Shown here one piece after another: positions 13,451 to 23,107 of a stretch of 64,000 nucleotides of DNA; positions within the stretch are counted from its first letter, which is position 1; every line of letters begins with the position of its first letter. A program made the position numbers and the translations under genes. The notes under the pieces are model-generated. The model had not been told where the DNA came from. It was given only the letters and a program-made list of their open reading frames with translations, and did not search any database. The DNA is from Rhizobium sp. L51/94. GTDB lineage: Bacteria; Pseudomonadota; Alphaproteobacteria; Rhizobiales; Rhizobiaceae. The stretch is taken from the NCBI RefSeq assembly GCF_019355555.1, contig NZ_CP072142.1, positions 124,001 to 188,000 on the forward strand. The letters are read 5' to 3'.

Positions 13451-16078
13451 TCATCGGGCTTGCCCGGTCGTGGAGATGAGGTTGGCAATCAGCGCCGTCC
13501 ATCCGGTCTGGTGTGAGGCGCCCAGCCCCCGGCCCGTATCGCCATGGAAGTATTCGTAAAATAACTGATAGCCCAGGATAGAGTCGCCTGCGGGTGTAGC
13601 GCCGCTCTCCGCTTCGGGTACGAACAATCGGGCAAGGCGCTTGCTCAGCTCGTCGGCGACCCCGTCCAGGCTCATGAAAACGCCTGACCCGGTTGGGCAT
13701 TCCACCAGGAAGTCTGGCCCGAAATAGCTATGAAATTTACGCAGCGCGTCGATGAAGAGGAAATTGACCGGCATCCACACCGGCCCCCTCCAATTCGAAT
13801 TGCCACCGAAGAGACCGCTCTCCGCCTCCCCCGGCGTATAGGGCACCTCGATGGAAATGCCTTTTGCCTGGAAACGGTAAGGGTTGGACCCATAGATTTT
13901 CGACAGGGATCGAACGCCGAAATCGGAGAGAAACTCTTTTTCATCGAGCATATGCCTGAGCAGCCCCTTCAAGCGATGACCGCGCAGCAACGACAGAAGG
14001 TGGCTCTCCCCCTCGCCGTGCTCCGTCCAGCGCGAAACCAGGGAGGCAAGTTTCGGCCTGTTTTGCAGCAGCCAGCGCGAGCGGGCAGCAAAGGACGGCA
14101 GCTTGTCGAAAATATCGTTGTCCAGCACTTCGACGGCAAAGATCGGAATGAGGCCGACCAGCGACTGGATGCGGATCGGGACAGAGGATCCGTCCGTGTG
14201 GCGCAGCATGTCATAGAAGAAGCCGTCCTCCTCGTTCCACAGCCCCTCGCCGGTTTCGCCAATATCCGCAACGGCGCCGGCGATCAGCAGGAAATGCTCG
14301 AAGTACTTGCTCGCCATGTCCTCATAGACAGGATCGCTCAACGCCAGCTCGATGGCGATCTTCATCAGGTTGAGCGCATACATCGCCATCCAGGCGGTGC
14401 CGTCGGCCTGATCGAGGACCATATTGTCAGGCAGCGCCTCCGAGCGGTTGAACGGGCTGATGTTGTCGAGCCCGAGGAAACCGCCTTGAAAGAGATTGCG
14501 GCCGTCCGAGTCCTTGCGGTTTACCCACCAGGTAAAATTGAGCATCAGCTTGTGCATGATGCGCTCGAGGAACGAGATATCGTCGATGCCGGTCAGCTTG
14601 CGGTCGATTTCATAGACCTGTAAGGCCGCCCAGGCCTGCACCGGCGGATTGACGTCGGAGAAATTCCACTCGTAGGCCGGCAACTGCCCGGACGGATGCA
14701 TGAACCAGTCGCGGGTGAGCAGCAACAGCTGCTGCTTGGCAAAATCCGGATCGACCAGCGCCATCGGCAGACAATGGAAAGCCAGATCCCAGGCGGCATA
14801 CCAAGGATATTCCCAGGCATCCGGCATCAGGATGATGTCGGCATTGTTAAGATGGCGCCAGTCAGCGTTGCGCGCCTTGCGACGCTCTGCGGGCGGTGGC
14901 GGAAGATTGGGATCGCCGTCGAGCCAGCAGGGAACATCGAGAAAATAAAACTGCTTCGACCACAGCAGTCCGGCAATGGCCTGGCGGTGCACCGCCCGGG
15001 CAGATTGCGGGGCAATATCCTTTTGCACCGCGTCATAGAAGGCATCCGCCTCCTGCCGCCGGAGTTCGACGATTGCGTCAAAATCGCCGAAGGGCTCGGG
15101 TGAAAGCCCGTCCTCCCGCCAGCGAAGGCGCATGGAGACCCTGCCCTTTGCCGGCACCTCGAAGATCTGTCGTGCCGCGACCTTGCTGCCGCTCTGGCGA
15201 TCGACGGACGATTGGACACCGGAGACGACGAAATCGTTGATCCCATCCTTGAAACGCCCGCTGGCCTCAGAGCCGAAAAGGAACGGCGAATTGGTGTCGT
15301 TTTCGCAGAACAACAGTTCGCAGGGCTGGTCGACGCTGAGGCGCCACGTCTTCTTAGCCGTCCGGGTGGCAAGCACGTCGCCATTCGCCTGCGCCTCCAG
15401 CCGCGGACGCTTTGGATCGTCCGACCAGGACCAGGTGTTGCGCGCCCAGAGCTGTGGCAGCAGATGAAGCACAGCAGCCTCATCCGACGCATTTTCCACG
15501 ACGATATGCATCAGGATGTCGTCTGGCCCCGCCTTCGCGTATTCGATGCTCACGTCGAAATAACGCCCCTCGGCAAAGATTCCGGTATCGGCAATTTCGA
15601 ACTCCGGATCGAGCCGCGTTCGTTTGGCGTTCTCGGAGCGGAGTTGTCCGTAGGGGAAAGCCGCCTGTGGATAGCGATAGATCATCTTCTGGTAGGAATG
15701 GGTCGGCGTCGCGTCGACGTAGTGATAGACTTCCTTGACGTCCTCGCCGTGGTTGCCTTCGGCGTTTGCAAGCCCGAACAGCCTCTCCTTGAGGATCGAG
15801 TCCTTGCCGTTCCAGAGTGCCAGCCCCAGACACCAGCGCATGCTCTCGTCGCAGAAGCCCGCAAGCCCGTCCTCCCCCCAGCGGTAGGCGCGGCTTCGGG
15901 CGTGATCGAACGGAAAGAAATTCCAGGCATCGCCGTCGGCGCTGTAGTCTTCGCGAACCGTTCCCCACTGACGCTCGGACACATATGGGCCCCATCGCCG
16001 CCAGGCAACACCGCGCTTGATCTCCTGCAGTCGTTGGCCTTCAGCCGTGGCCAGCACCGCATTATCGACAGTCGTCAT
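13451..16078 (-). CDS. GH63/MGH1-type glucosidase
   Basis: An 875-residue cytoplasmic protein (no signal peptide) of the bacterial glycoside hydrolase 63-like group with an (alpha/alpha)6 toroid. It contains RRWGPYVSERQWGTVREDYS, HARSRAYRWGEDGLAG, FYFLDVPCWLDGDP, EYPWYAAWDLAFHC and NSNWRGPVWMPVNFLFIDAL. WDLAFH and WRGPVW resemble catalytic-barrel motifs of GH63 and mannosylglycerate/glucosylglycerate hydrolases. Start: ATG 16078 (a GTG precedes it in frame). The likely role is hydrolysis of an alpha-glucoside or glucosylglycerate-type compatible solute; the substrate is unproven. It stands alone, with a 1-kb gene-free stretch upstream. Confidence 0.85.
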   Translation of the reverse strand: MTTVDNAVLATAEGQRLQEIKRGVAWRRWGPYVSERQWGTVREDYSADGDAWNFFPFDHARSRAYRWGEDGLAGFCDESMRWCLGLALWNGKDSILKERLFGLANAEGNHGEDVKEVYHYVDATPTHSYQKMIYRYPQAAFPYGQLRSENAKRTRLDPEFEIADTGIFAEGRYFDVSIEYAKAGPDDILMHIVVENASDEAAVLHLLPQLWARNTWSWSDDPKRPRLEAQANGDVLATRTAKKTWRLSVDQPCELLFCENDTNSPFLFGSEASGRFKDGINDFVVSGVQSSVDRQSGSKVAARQIFEVPAKGRVSMRLRWREDGLSPEPFGDFDAIVELRRQEADAFYDAVQKDIAPQSARAVHRQAIAGLLWSKQFYFLDVPCWLDGDPNLPPPPAERRKARNADWRHLNNADIILMPDAWEYPWYAAWDLAFHCLPMALVDPDFAKQQLLLLTRDWFMHPSGQLPAYEWNFSDVNPPVQAWAALQVYEIDRKLTGIDDISFLERIMHKLMLNFTWWVNRKDSDGRNLFQGGFLGLDNISPFNRSEALPDNMVLDQADGTAWMAMYALNLMKIAIELALSDPVYEDMASKYFEHFLLIAGAVADIGETGEGLWNEEDGFFYDMLRHTDGSSVPIRIQSLVGLIPIFAVEVLDNDIFDKLPSFAARSRWLLQNRPKLASLVSRWTEHGEGESHLLSLLRGHRLKGLLRHMLDEKEFLSDFGVRSLSKIYGSNPYRFQAKGISIEVPYTPGEAESGLFGGNSNWRGPVWMPVNFLFIDALRKFHSYFGPDFLVECPTGSGVFMSLDGVADELSKRLARLFVPEAESGATPAGDSILGYQLFYEYFHGDTGRGLGASHQTGWTALIANLISTTGQAR

Positions 16079-16081
16079 CAC

Positions 16082-17054
16082 TTACACACCGCACAGGAAA
16101 CGAGCCGCACGGGCGGTCGTTGGTTTGCATCAAGGCCGGATCAGATCCGTAAGCCCTCTGTGGGATACGTCAAGCGAGCATGAGTGGGTGAGCCGATCTT
16201 TAACACACGGCGCAATGTCGGCAATCATGCGCTACCGAAGACCTATCATGAAAAAATCCGGTCCGCTCGGGACTGTCCGATAAACATGCCGGTCAGGGAT
16301 TTGCCTACTGGGAACTGCCTGGTGAGACCGGCAACCGCCGCTCCTGTTCAACGGTCAGCTGGGAATCCAATCCACCGACAAAACCCGGGTCCTGGCAGCC
16401 CGTACCGGTCACGGAAGCCGACGCTTCGCCCGCAGCCGACTTCAGACCTCTTGGATTGGCCTGGTAGAATTTTTCAAGCCGGCGCTGGTGCATGGGAGGC
16501 TCTATATGGGATGTCTCATACGAATGTTCGCATATTAACAAATAGCGTGCCACCAGCAAGGCGTTCTCCACAGCTTAATGGGAGTGAATGAGCACTGTCA
16601 CGCCGTGTGTCACGCCTCTCTGCAATCTCAAGCAGGTAAAGCCGATCTTGCAGTGTGTGAAGCGTCGTTGGCAGCATTTCGGCGGCGGGTGTGACAAGTG
16701 CGCATAGCTGTGCTCGTCTTGGGAACTGTCTATCGGCCTGGGGTTCTCTGTTCAGGGCAAATTAGGGTTCGATCCCGTTATGAACAAACGGTTCCCTTCC
16801 CCGAGGATGCCGCGTTCTTGGGAATGCGCTGCACTGCCTTGCAACGGGTCTGCGGGAGCGGTCCCCTGCGGTGTGTCGGTCCGACAAGGGAAGGTGGCCG
16901 GCCGGCGAACAACTGCATCATCGACGGTGTTCGCGATGACGCGGTGATGTTGTTTCTAAAACGCTGTGCGGATTTCGGACCGAGCAGGTCATGCTGGAAC
17001 AAAATGATGTGACGCGGGCAGTTCAAAGTGTCTCTCGACCGCATCATAAAGCGC
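16082..17054. other. Gene-free stretch between glucosidase and katG
   Basis: Nearly 1 kb with only short frames of poor composition on either strand (for example 16305-16571 minus and 16698-17012 plus), none with a recognisable motif or a good Shine-Dalgarno. It must hold the glucosidase promoter near 16080-16250. I see no tRNA, IS end or strong repeat. It may contain an eroded gene or a small RNA that cannot be recognised by eye. Confidence 0.5.
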
Positions 17055-17055
17055 A

Positions 17056-17086
17056 AAGGGGAAAGGCCTCGGTGGCCCTTCCCCTT
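17056..17086 (-). terminator. Terminator of katG
   Basis: Arms 17056-17068 and 17074-17086 (13 bp, one mismatch) with a short loop, about 25 bases beyond the katG stop. On the minus strand the hairpin is followed by TTTGCGCTTT. Confidence 0.7.
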
Positions 17087-17109
17087 CGTGGTAGACGAAT
17101 ACGCAGCTA

Positions 17110-19299
17110 TTATTTCTTGAGATCGAAACGGTCTGCGTTCATGACCCGCGTCCAGGCGGCGACGAAGTCCCGCAGGAATTTTTCGGCGGAATCGGACTGC
17201 GCATAGACTTCGCAAATCGCCCGGAGCTGCGAATGAGAACCAAAAATCAGATCCACACGCGTTCCCGTCCAACGCCGTGCGCCCGTCTTGCGGTCCCGAC
17301 CTTCGTATACGCCTTCCGAACCCTCGACAGGTGACCACACCGTGTTCATGTCGAGAAGGTTGATGAAGAAGTCGTTGGTCAAGGTCTCCGGTCTGTCGGT
17401 GAACACGCCATGTTCCGGCTGTCCCACCTTGAGAACCCGAAGCCCGCCAACCAGAAGCGCCATCTCTGGTGCGGTCAGCGTCAGCAGTTGCGAACGATCG
17501 ACCAGTGCTTCTTCCGGCCTCATATATTGCCGGCCGGCGATATAATTGCGGAAGCCGTCAGCGCGTGGTCGCAGCGCCGCGAAGGAGGCCGCATCCGTCT
17601 GCTCCTGCGATGCGTCCATGCGGCCGGGGGTAAAGGGGACTGTGATATCGTGACCACCTGCCTTGGCAGCCTTTTCGATACCGGCAGAGCCTGCAAGGAC
17701 GATCAGATCCGCCAGAGAGATCTTTTTACCACCCGACTGAGCCCTGTCGAAGTCGGCTTTGATGCCCTCCAAAACTGCCAAAACCTTCGCCAGCTGCGCC
17801 GGCTGGTTCACCTCCCAGTCTTTTTGCGGCGCAAGCCGGATGCGGGCGCCGTTGGCACCGCCGCGCTTGTCAGAGCCGCGGAATGTCGAGGCGGAAGCCC
17901 AGGCGGTCGATGCAAGTTCCTGAACAGTAAGACCAGAGGCAAGCACCTTGGCCTTCAGGCTGGCGATGTCTGCGTCATCCACCAAAACGTGGTCCACGGC
18001 TGGAATAACGTCCTGCCAGATCAGATCTTCCGCCGGAACTTCCGGCCCGAGGTAGCGGATCTTCGGTCCCATGTCACGATGGGTGAGCTTAAACCAGGCC
18101 CGGGCAAACGCATCGGCGAACTCAGCGGGGTTTTCCAGGAAGCGCCGGGAGATTTTCTCGTAGGCAGGATCGACACGCAGCGCCAGATCGCTGGTCAGCA
18201 TGGTCGGAAGACGCTTTTTCGACGGATCGAACGGGTCCGGGATTGAGGCTTCGGCGTTCTTTGCGACCCATTGCTTGGCACCGGCCGGACTTGTGGTCAG
18301 CTCCCATTCGAAACCGAACAGGTTCTCGAAATAGTGGTTGCTCCACTGTGTCGGCGTCTGCGTCCAGATGACTTCGAGGCCGCTACCGATCGCGTCGGCA
18401 CCGACGCCGGTGTTGAACTTGCTGGTCCAGCCAAGCCCCTGGGCCTCGAGTTCGCCGCCTTCCGGGTCGATGCCGACGAAGGAAGGATCGCCTGCACCGT
18501 GGGTTTTGCCAAAGGTATGGCCACCTGCGATCAGTGCGACGGTTTCCTCGTCATTCATTGCCATCCTGGCAAAGGTTTCGCGGATGTCACGGGCGGAGGC
18601 AAGCGCATCGGGATTACCGTTCGGACCTTCGGGATTGACGTAGATCAGGCCCATCTGTACCGCGCCCAGCGGCTCGGCCAGCTCCCGCTCTCCACTGTAG
18701 CGCTCGTCGCCGAGCCACGAGCCCTCCGGCCCCCAGAACAGTTCCTCAGGCTCCCACACATCGGCGCGGCCACCGGCAAAACCAAAGGTCTTGAAGCCCA
18801 TGGATTCGAGCGCCACGTTTCCGGTCAGAATATAGAGATCTGCCCAGGAAAGCTTGTTGCCGTACTTCTGCTTTATCGGCCAAATCAGACGTCGGGCCTT
18901 GTCGAGATTGACGTTGTCCGGCCAGCTGTTCAGAGGCGCGAAACGCTGCTGGCCGGCGCCGGCGCCGCCGCGGCCATCGGTAATCCGATAGGTGCCGGCG
19001 CTATGCCAGGCCAAGCGGATGAAAAGACCGCCATAGTGGCCGAAATCAGCGGGCCACCAATCCTGGCTGTCCGTCATCAACGCGTGAAGATCAGCCTTCA
19101 CAGCGGCAAGATCGAGTGTCTTGAATTCTTCGGCGTAGTTGAAATCCTTGCCGAGAGGATCGGCGCGGCCGGCACCGTGGTGAAGGATCTGGACGTCCAA
19201 CTGGTTGGGCCACCAATCGCGGTTAGAGCGCCTTTTCGGCGCCGGCGCATGCGCTACGGGACATTTTGCGCCCTGAGCGCTGGCTGGTTCATGGTCCAT
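17110..19299 (-). CDS. katG: Catalase-peroxidase KatG
   Basis: KatG (729 aa) is a bifunctional haem catalase-peroxidase removing hydrogen peroxide. Distal residues Arg95, Trp98 and His99 are in RLAWHSAG; the proximal haem ligand is His261 (GGHTFGKTHG). The Met-Tyr-Trp adduct that gives catalase activity can form from Trp98, Tyr220 (GLIYVNPEGP) and Met246 (FARMAMNDEE). The C-terminal half is the usual haemless duplicated domain. I start at ATG 19299 (MDHEPASAQGAKCP), with GAGGAG about seven bases upstream; the longer frame to 19347 is unlikely. It appears monocistronic with its own terminator. No oxyR gene is adjacent. Confidence 0.97.
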   Translation of the reverse strand: MDHEPASAQGAKCPVAHAPAPKRRSNRDWWPNQLDVQILHHGAGRADPLGKDFNYAEEFKTLDLAAVKADLHALMTDSQDWWPADFGHYGGLFIRLAWHSAGTYRITDGRGGAGAGQQRFAPLNSWPDNVNLDKARRLIWPIKQKYGNKLSWADLYILTGNVALESMGFKTFGFAGGRADVWEPEELFWGPEGSWLGDERYSGERELAEPLGAVQMGLIYVNPEGPNGNPDALASARDIRETFARMAMNDEETVALIAGGHTFGKTHGAGDPSFVGIDPEGGELEAQGLGWTSKFNTGVGADAIGSGLEVIWTQTPTQWSNHYFENLFGFEWELTTSPAGAKQWVAKNAEASIPDPFDPSKKRLPTMLTSDLALRVDPAYEKISRRFLENPAEFADAFARAWFKLTHRDMGPKIRYLGPEVPAEDLIWQDVIPAVDHVLVDDADIASLKAKVLASGLTVQELASTAWASASTFRGSDKRGGANGARIRLAPQKDWEVNQPAQLAKVLAVLEGIKADFDRAQSGGKKISLADLIVLAGSAGIEKAAKAGGHDITVPFTPGRMDASQEQTDAASFAALRPRADGFRNYIAGRQYMRPEEALVDRSQLLTLTAPEMALLVGGLRVLKVGQPEHGVFTDRPETLTNDFFINLLDMNTVWSPVEGSEGVYEGRDRKTGARRWTGTRVDLIFGSHSQLRAICEVYAQSDSAEKFLRDFVAAWTRVMNADRFDLKK

Positions 19300-19527
19300 G
19301 ATTTTCTCCTCGAAAAAATGCGCCCGCGTTGGAGCATCGAATTTCAACAGTTTGGGCTCGTATGAAAATTCCGCATGAAACCCGAAATTTTCAAAAGACT
19401 GTTCCCGTCTGTCGGGGCGGAACTTAGCGCAACACCGCGATAAATTTAAGTTGGATTTATTGATCGTCGCGATAGGCTGAGGTTATGATCAATGTCACAC
19501 TTGCGCACTTGGCGGAATGCCATTTTT

Positions 19528-20838
19528 TCACTCCGGATCTTCAAGGCTGAACATCTCATTGCGTTCGTCGTAGGCAAACAGCTCTGCATACCTTGCCCAT
19601 GAAACGATGGTCCTGAGGGTTTCGTCTGCGCGAGAGGCCGTCATATAGTCTTCAAGCTCGTTTCGGAAACGGGCGGCCGGGGCTGTGTGGGTGGTGCGTT
19701 CGTCGAGCACGCGCCTGATGAGGCCCATCAGCGGCACGTAGGTGACCAGATGTTCGGCGAAGAGCCTCTTGCGGGCGTCGGTGGCGAGGTGGGCGAATTT
19801 GGTTCCGGCTTCGGTGAGCACGAGGTCGCCTTCGCTGAGGTGGGCAAAGCGCAAGAGTTGCAGGGCTTCGCCGAGATGAAAGAGCTCATCCGCCTCGAGC
19901 TGCAGGGTTTCTGCAAGAACGGGAAGGTCTGCCCGCCCGTGATAGGGTGCCCCTGCCAGCGCCTCTATCAGTCCGGACAGGATATTGGTCGACACCGGTT
20001 CGAGCACCATGCCCATCCCGGTTCCCGGAATGCCCTCCATTTCGGTTGCTCGCGGCTCGGCTCTCTGGGTCATCAGCGCATAGATACTGTCGACCAGCTG
20101 TCGGAACGCCGGATCGAGGCGGTTCCTCGGGTGCATCAGGTCGATTTTGACCTCGCGGGCGACCCGGCCGGGGTTCGACGAGAACACCAGGATGCGGTCG
20201 CACATGAGGACGGCCTCCTCGATATTGTGGGTCACCATCAACACCGACTTGATGGGCAGCCGGCCCTCGATCCAGAGATCGATCATGTCCGTGCGCAATG
20301 TCTCGGCGGTGAGGACGTCGAGTGCGGAGAACGGCTCGTCCATCAAAAGAAGGTCCGGATGGACGACAAGCGCCCGCGCAAAGCCGACGCGCTGGCGCAT
20401 GCCGCCGGACAACTCCTTCGGATAGGCATTCTCGAAGCCGTCGAGGCCGATCAGGTCGATGGCAGCCAAGGCCAGCGATCGCCGTTCCGCCCGGTCGACA
20501 CCCTTCGCCTCGAGGCCAAGCTCGACATTCTGCAGCACGGTCAGCCAGGGAAAGAGCGCAAAGGACTGGAACACCATCGAGATACCCATGGGTGGCCCGG
20601 CGATCGGGTTGCCGCGATACGTGGCCTCGCCGGACGAGGGCGGAAGCAGCCCCGCGATGATGCGCAGCAGCGTCGATTTGCCGGAGCCGGAGCGGCCGAG
20701 CAGTCCGACGATCTCGCCTTGGGAGATGGTCACGTCGACATTGTCGAGAACGACGACATCATTGCCGTTGGCCTTGGGGAACGAGCGGCAGACCTTGCGG
20801 ATATCGATCAGCGACGCCTTGGCGGTTTGGTCGAGCAT
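19528..20838 (-). CDS. ABC transporter ATPase with C-terminal AAA-associated domain (nitrate/sulfonate/taurine-type)
   Basis: A 436-residue protein. Residues 1-260 form an NBD: Walker A GRSGSGKST (48-56), signature LSGGMRQR (143-150), Walker B LLLMDEPFSALD (about 163-174), and the H-loop in MVTHNIEEA. Residues 270-436 form the extra 'AAA-associated' domain found in a subset of nitrate/sulfonate-like ATPases (LEPVSTNILSGLIEALAGAP, LRFAHLSEGDLVLTEAG), of unknown role but possibly regulatory. It lies 29 bases downstream of the fused permease gene and clearly forms one importer with it. The substrate is unknown; no binding protein is nearby. Confidence 0.9.
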   Translation of the reverse strand: MLDQTAKASLIDIRKVCRSFPKANGNDVVVLDNVDVTISQGEIVGLLGRSGSGKSTLLRIIAGLLPPSSGEATYRGNPIAGPPMGISMVFQSFALFPWLTVLQNVELGLEAKGVDRAERRSLALAAIDLIGLDGFENAYPKELSGGMRQRVGFARALVVHPDLLLMDEPFSALDVLTAETLRTDMIDLWIEGRLPIKSVLMVTHNIEEAVLMCDRILVFSSNPGRVAREVKIDLMHPRNRLDPAFRQLVDSIYALMTQRAEPRATEMEGIPGTGMGMVLEPVSTNILSGLIEALAGAPYHGRADLPVLAETLQLEADELFHLGEALQLLRFAHLSEGDLVLTEAGTKFAHLATDARKRLFAEHLVTYVPLMGLIRRVLDERTTHTAPAARFRNELEDYMTASRADETLRTIVSWARYAELFAYDERNEMFSLEDPE

Positions 20839-20867
20839 AGGATTTGTCCCTTACGATAGGAGGTGTA

Positions 20868-22601
20868 TCAGCCGAGCCGCAGGTGGCGTTCGCCGAAGGC
20901 GTAGAGCGGCCTCCAGAGCAGGCGGTTGAACAGGGTGACAAAGGTGCACATCACGACAATGCCGAGGACGACACGCGGGAAATCGCCGTTCACGGTGGCA
21001 TTGGCGATGTAGGAACCGAGGCCGGGGGTCGTCAGCTGGGTATCGCCCCAGCTGGCGACCTCGGCAACGATGCTGGCGTTCCAGGACCCGCCGGAGGCCG
21101 TAATGGCACCGGTGATGTAGTAGGGGAAGACACCGGGCAGGATGACTTTGATCCACCAGCGCCAGCCGGAAATGTGGAAGCTGCGGGCGGCCTCCTTGAG
21201 ATCGCTCGGAAAGGCGCTGGCGCCGGCGATAACGTTGAACAGGATATACCACTGCGTGCCGAGGATCATCAGCGGGCTCAGCCAGATGTTGGCGTTGAGC
21301 CCGAACCGGACGATCACCACCACGAAGACGGGGAAAGCGATGTTGGCGGGGAAAGCTGCCAGAAACTGTGCCAGCGGCTGCACCTTTTCGGCAAGTTTAG
21401 GGCGGAGACCGATCCATACGCCGATCGGCACCCAGATGAGAGTAGCGATGGTCATCAGGACAACGACGCGCAGGAGCGTGATCGAACCATATAGAACGGC
21501 GGTCGCCACATCCGACCAACCGATGTTGGCGCGCAGATAGTCTAGGCTGAGAAAGCCTCCCCAGGCTGCTGCAGCGACGATGGTAGCGATCCAGATCCAG
21601 TCTACCGCGCGCGATCGTGCAACGCCCCTCGCCTTCGAGCCAACCGGCACCAGGTTGGGCAGGCGAACATTCCACACCTGCCGCGACATCCAGCGAAAGG
21701 GAGCCATGGCAATGCGCGTGACGCGTGACTTGCTTAACAGGTCGAGCATCCAGGATGTCGGCGCGACGCCCGAGGTCGTCGTTTCGAAACGAAACTTGTC
21801 GGCCCAAGCTACCAGCGGCCGGAACATCAGCTGGTCATAGAGCACGATGACGCAAAGCATGGCGATGACGGCATAGAATATCGCCATGATGTTCTGCTGC
21901 TTGATGGCCAGCGCCACATAGGACCCTATTCCGGGCAGGGTTATCGTGGTGTTGCCGACCGTGATCGCCTCCGAGGCAACGACGAAAAACCAGCCGCCGG
22001 ACATCGACATCATGGTGTTCCAGACGAGCCCCGGCATGGCAAATGGCACGTCGAGACGCCAGAAGCGCTGCCATCCGCTCAGGTGGAAACCGCGTGCAAC
22101 CTCTTCCAGATCCTTGGGCTGGTTGCGCATGGACTGATAGAGACTGAAGGTCATGTTCCAGGCCTGGCTGGTGAAGATCGCAAACACGCAGGCAAGTTCG
22201 GCGCCGAGCACACTTCCGGGAAAGAGATTGAGGAAAAACGTCACGGTGAAGGTCAGGAAGCCCAGGATCGGAACCGATTGCAGGATGTCGAGGATCGGGA
22301 TCAGCACCATCTCTGCCCGTCGGCTTTTGGCAGCAAGTGCGGCATAGACGAAGGTGAAGGCCAGCGAGAACACGATTGCCAGCAGCATCCGCAAAATAGT
22401 GCGCAGGGCATAGATCGGCAGGTTGGCGGGATCGAGCGAGAGTGGCGCGACGTCGAGCGCCGAAAGCGGAACTGTCGTCACCCTTGCGCCATAGGCGAAG
22501 AGCACGATGGCACCAATGACGAGGAGCAGCGCCATGACATCCCAATGGCTGGGCATCAACGACCGGCGAATGGCGAGCGGCGCAAGTTTCTGCAATTTCA
22601 T
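20868..22601 (-). CDS. Double-length ABC permease (two fused permease domains)
   Basis: A 577-residue inner-membrane protein with two BPD_transp_1 domains in tandem. The N-terminal one has its coupling (EAA-like) loop around KDLEEVARGFHLSGWQRFWR and the C-terminal one around SDLKEAARSFHISGWRWWIK. The near-identical loops show internal duplication of a nitrate/sulfonate-type permease, so one chain could replace the usual homodimer. I start at ATG 22601 (MKLQKLAPLAIRR), with GGAGCG upstream. It is cotranscribed with the ATPase gene and divergent from a two-component system whose likely operator lies between them. Confidence 0.9.
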   Translation of the reverse strand: MKLQKLAPLAIRRSLMPSHWDVMALLLVIGAIVLFAYGARVTTVPLSALDVAPLSLDPANLPIYALRTILRMLLAIVFSLAFTFVYAALAAKSRRAEMVLIPILDILQSVPILGFLTFTVTFFLNLFPGSVLGAELACVFAIFTSQAWNMTFSLYQSMRNQPKDLEEVARGFHLSGWQRFWRLDVPFAMPGLVWNTMMSMSGGWFFVVASEAITVGNTTITLPGIGSYVALAIKQQNIMAIFYAVIAMLCVIVLYDQLMFRPLVAWADKFRFETTTSGVAPTSWMLDLLSKSRVTRIAMAPFRWMSRQVWNVRLPNLVPVGSKARGVARSRAVDWIWIATIVAAAAWGGFLSLDYLRANIGWSDVATAVLYGSITLLRVVVLMTIATLIWVPIGVWIGLRPKLAEKVQPLAQFLAAFPANIAFPVFVVVIVRFGLNANIWLSPLMILGTQWYILFNVIAGASAFPSDLKEAARSFHISGWRWWIKVILPGVFPYYITGAITASGGSWNASIVAEVASWGDTQLTTPGLGSYIANATVNGDFPRVVLGIVVMCTFVTLFNRLLWRPLYAFGERHLRLG

Positions 22602-23107
22602 GGGTCGCTCCTGTTTCGAGAGCCAATGCGTTGAACGTCCAAAAGCGGCAGTTGCAGCCACTGCGATCGCCAGACGGTCGAGCGACCATCCGAGGTTGGT
22701 TGCAGAAAGACGGCATGCTTGCCCGGAAGATCACATCGCTGTCATCCCCCGGGTCCGACGACCGCATACTGCGGGGAAAACGGCTCGAACCTTGTCTGCT
22801 GCACGAATGCAGGGCTTTCGACGCGCCCAACCGGGACGGATGACACATAGAATAGCTTGCCTGCCCGGGCCATCCGAATTGAGGTTAGCGGGGCGACGCT
22901 TAGGCATAGGAACCCTATACCATGGTATATCCGGCAGAATTGATCTGACCACTGGCTGTTCGATCGGACACAAGTGGTCTACTGAGCGTGAAAGGGCGCG
23001 CGCTTTTTCACACGCCCGGCATTCATGAGATTTTCTGAAGGCTTGAGCGTTAAGCGACGAAGAATGCCGCGATAATAGGGCGAACAATTGGGCATGGCTG
23101 CCGGACA
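22602..23107. other. Divergent intergenic region, permease / histidine kinase
   Basis: About 500 bases without a credible gene; the short frames on both strands have no motif. It must hold promoters for the importer operon (minus) and the two-component operon (plus). The notable element is the palindrome at 22916-22929, annotated separately. Confidence 0.6.
22916..22929. promoter_or_regulatory. StyR-box-like palindrome
   Basis: A perfect 14-bp palindrome, TATACCATGGTATA, 178 bases before the kinase start and about 315 before the permease start. The core ACCATGGT equals the centre of the box bound by StyR-type response regulators (ATAAACCATGGTTTAT). The adjacent response regulator has a StyR/NodW-type output domain, so it is the natural candidate ligand. 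This is inference from motif and position. Confidence 0.5.

Noticed and set aside
16305..16571. 88-codon minus frame in the gene-free stretch
   Set aside because: No motif, no Shine-Dalgarno and no protein-like pattern.
19472..19486. OxyR-like half site (ATAG-N7-TTAT) upstream of katG
   Set aside because: Only one of the two required half-site pairs is seen and one base deviates; too weak to annotate.
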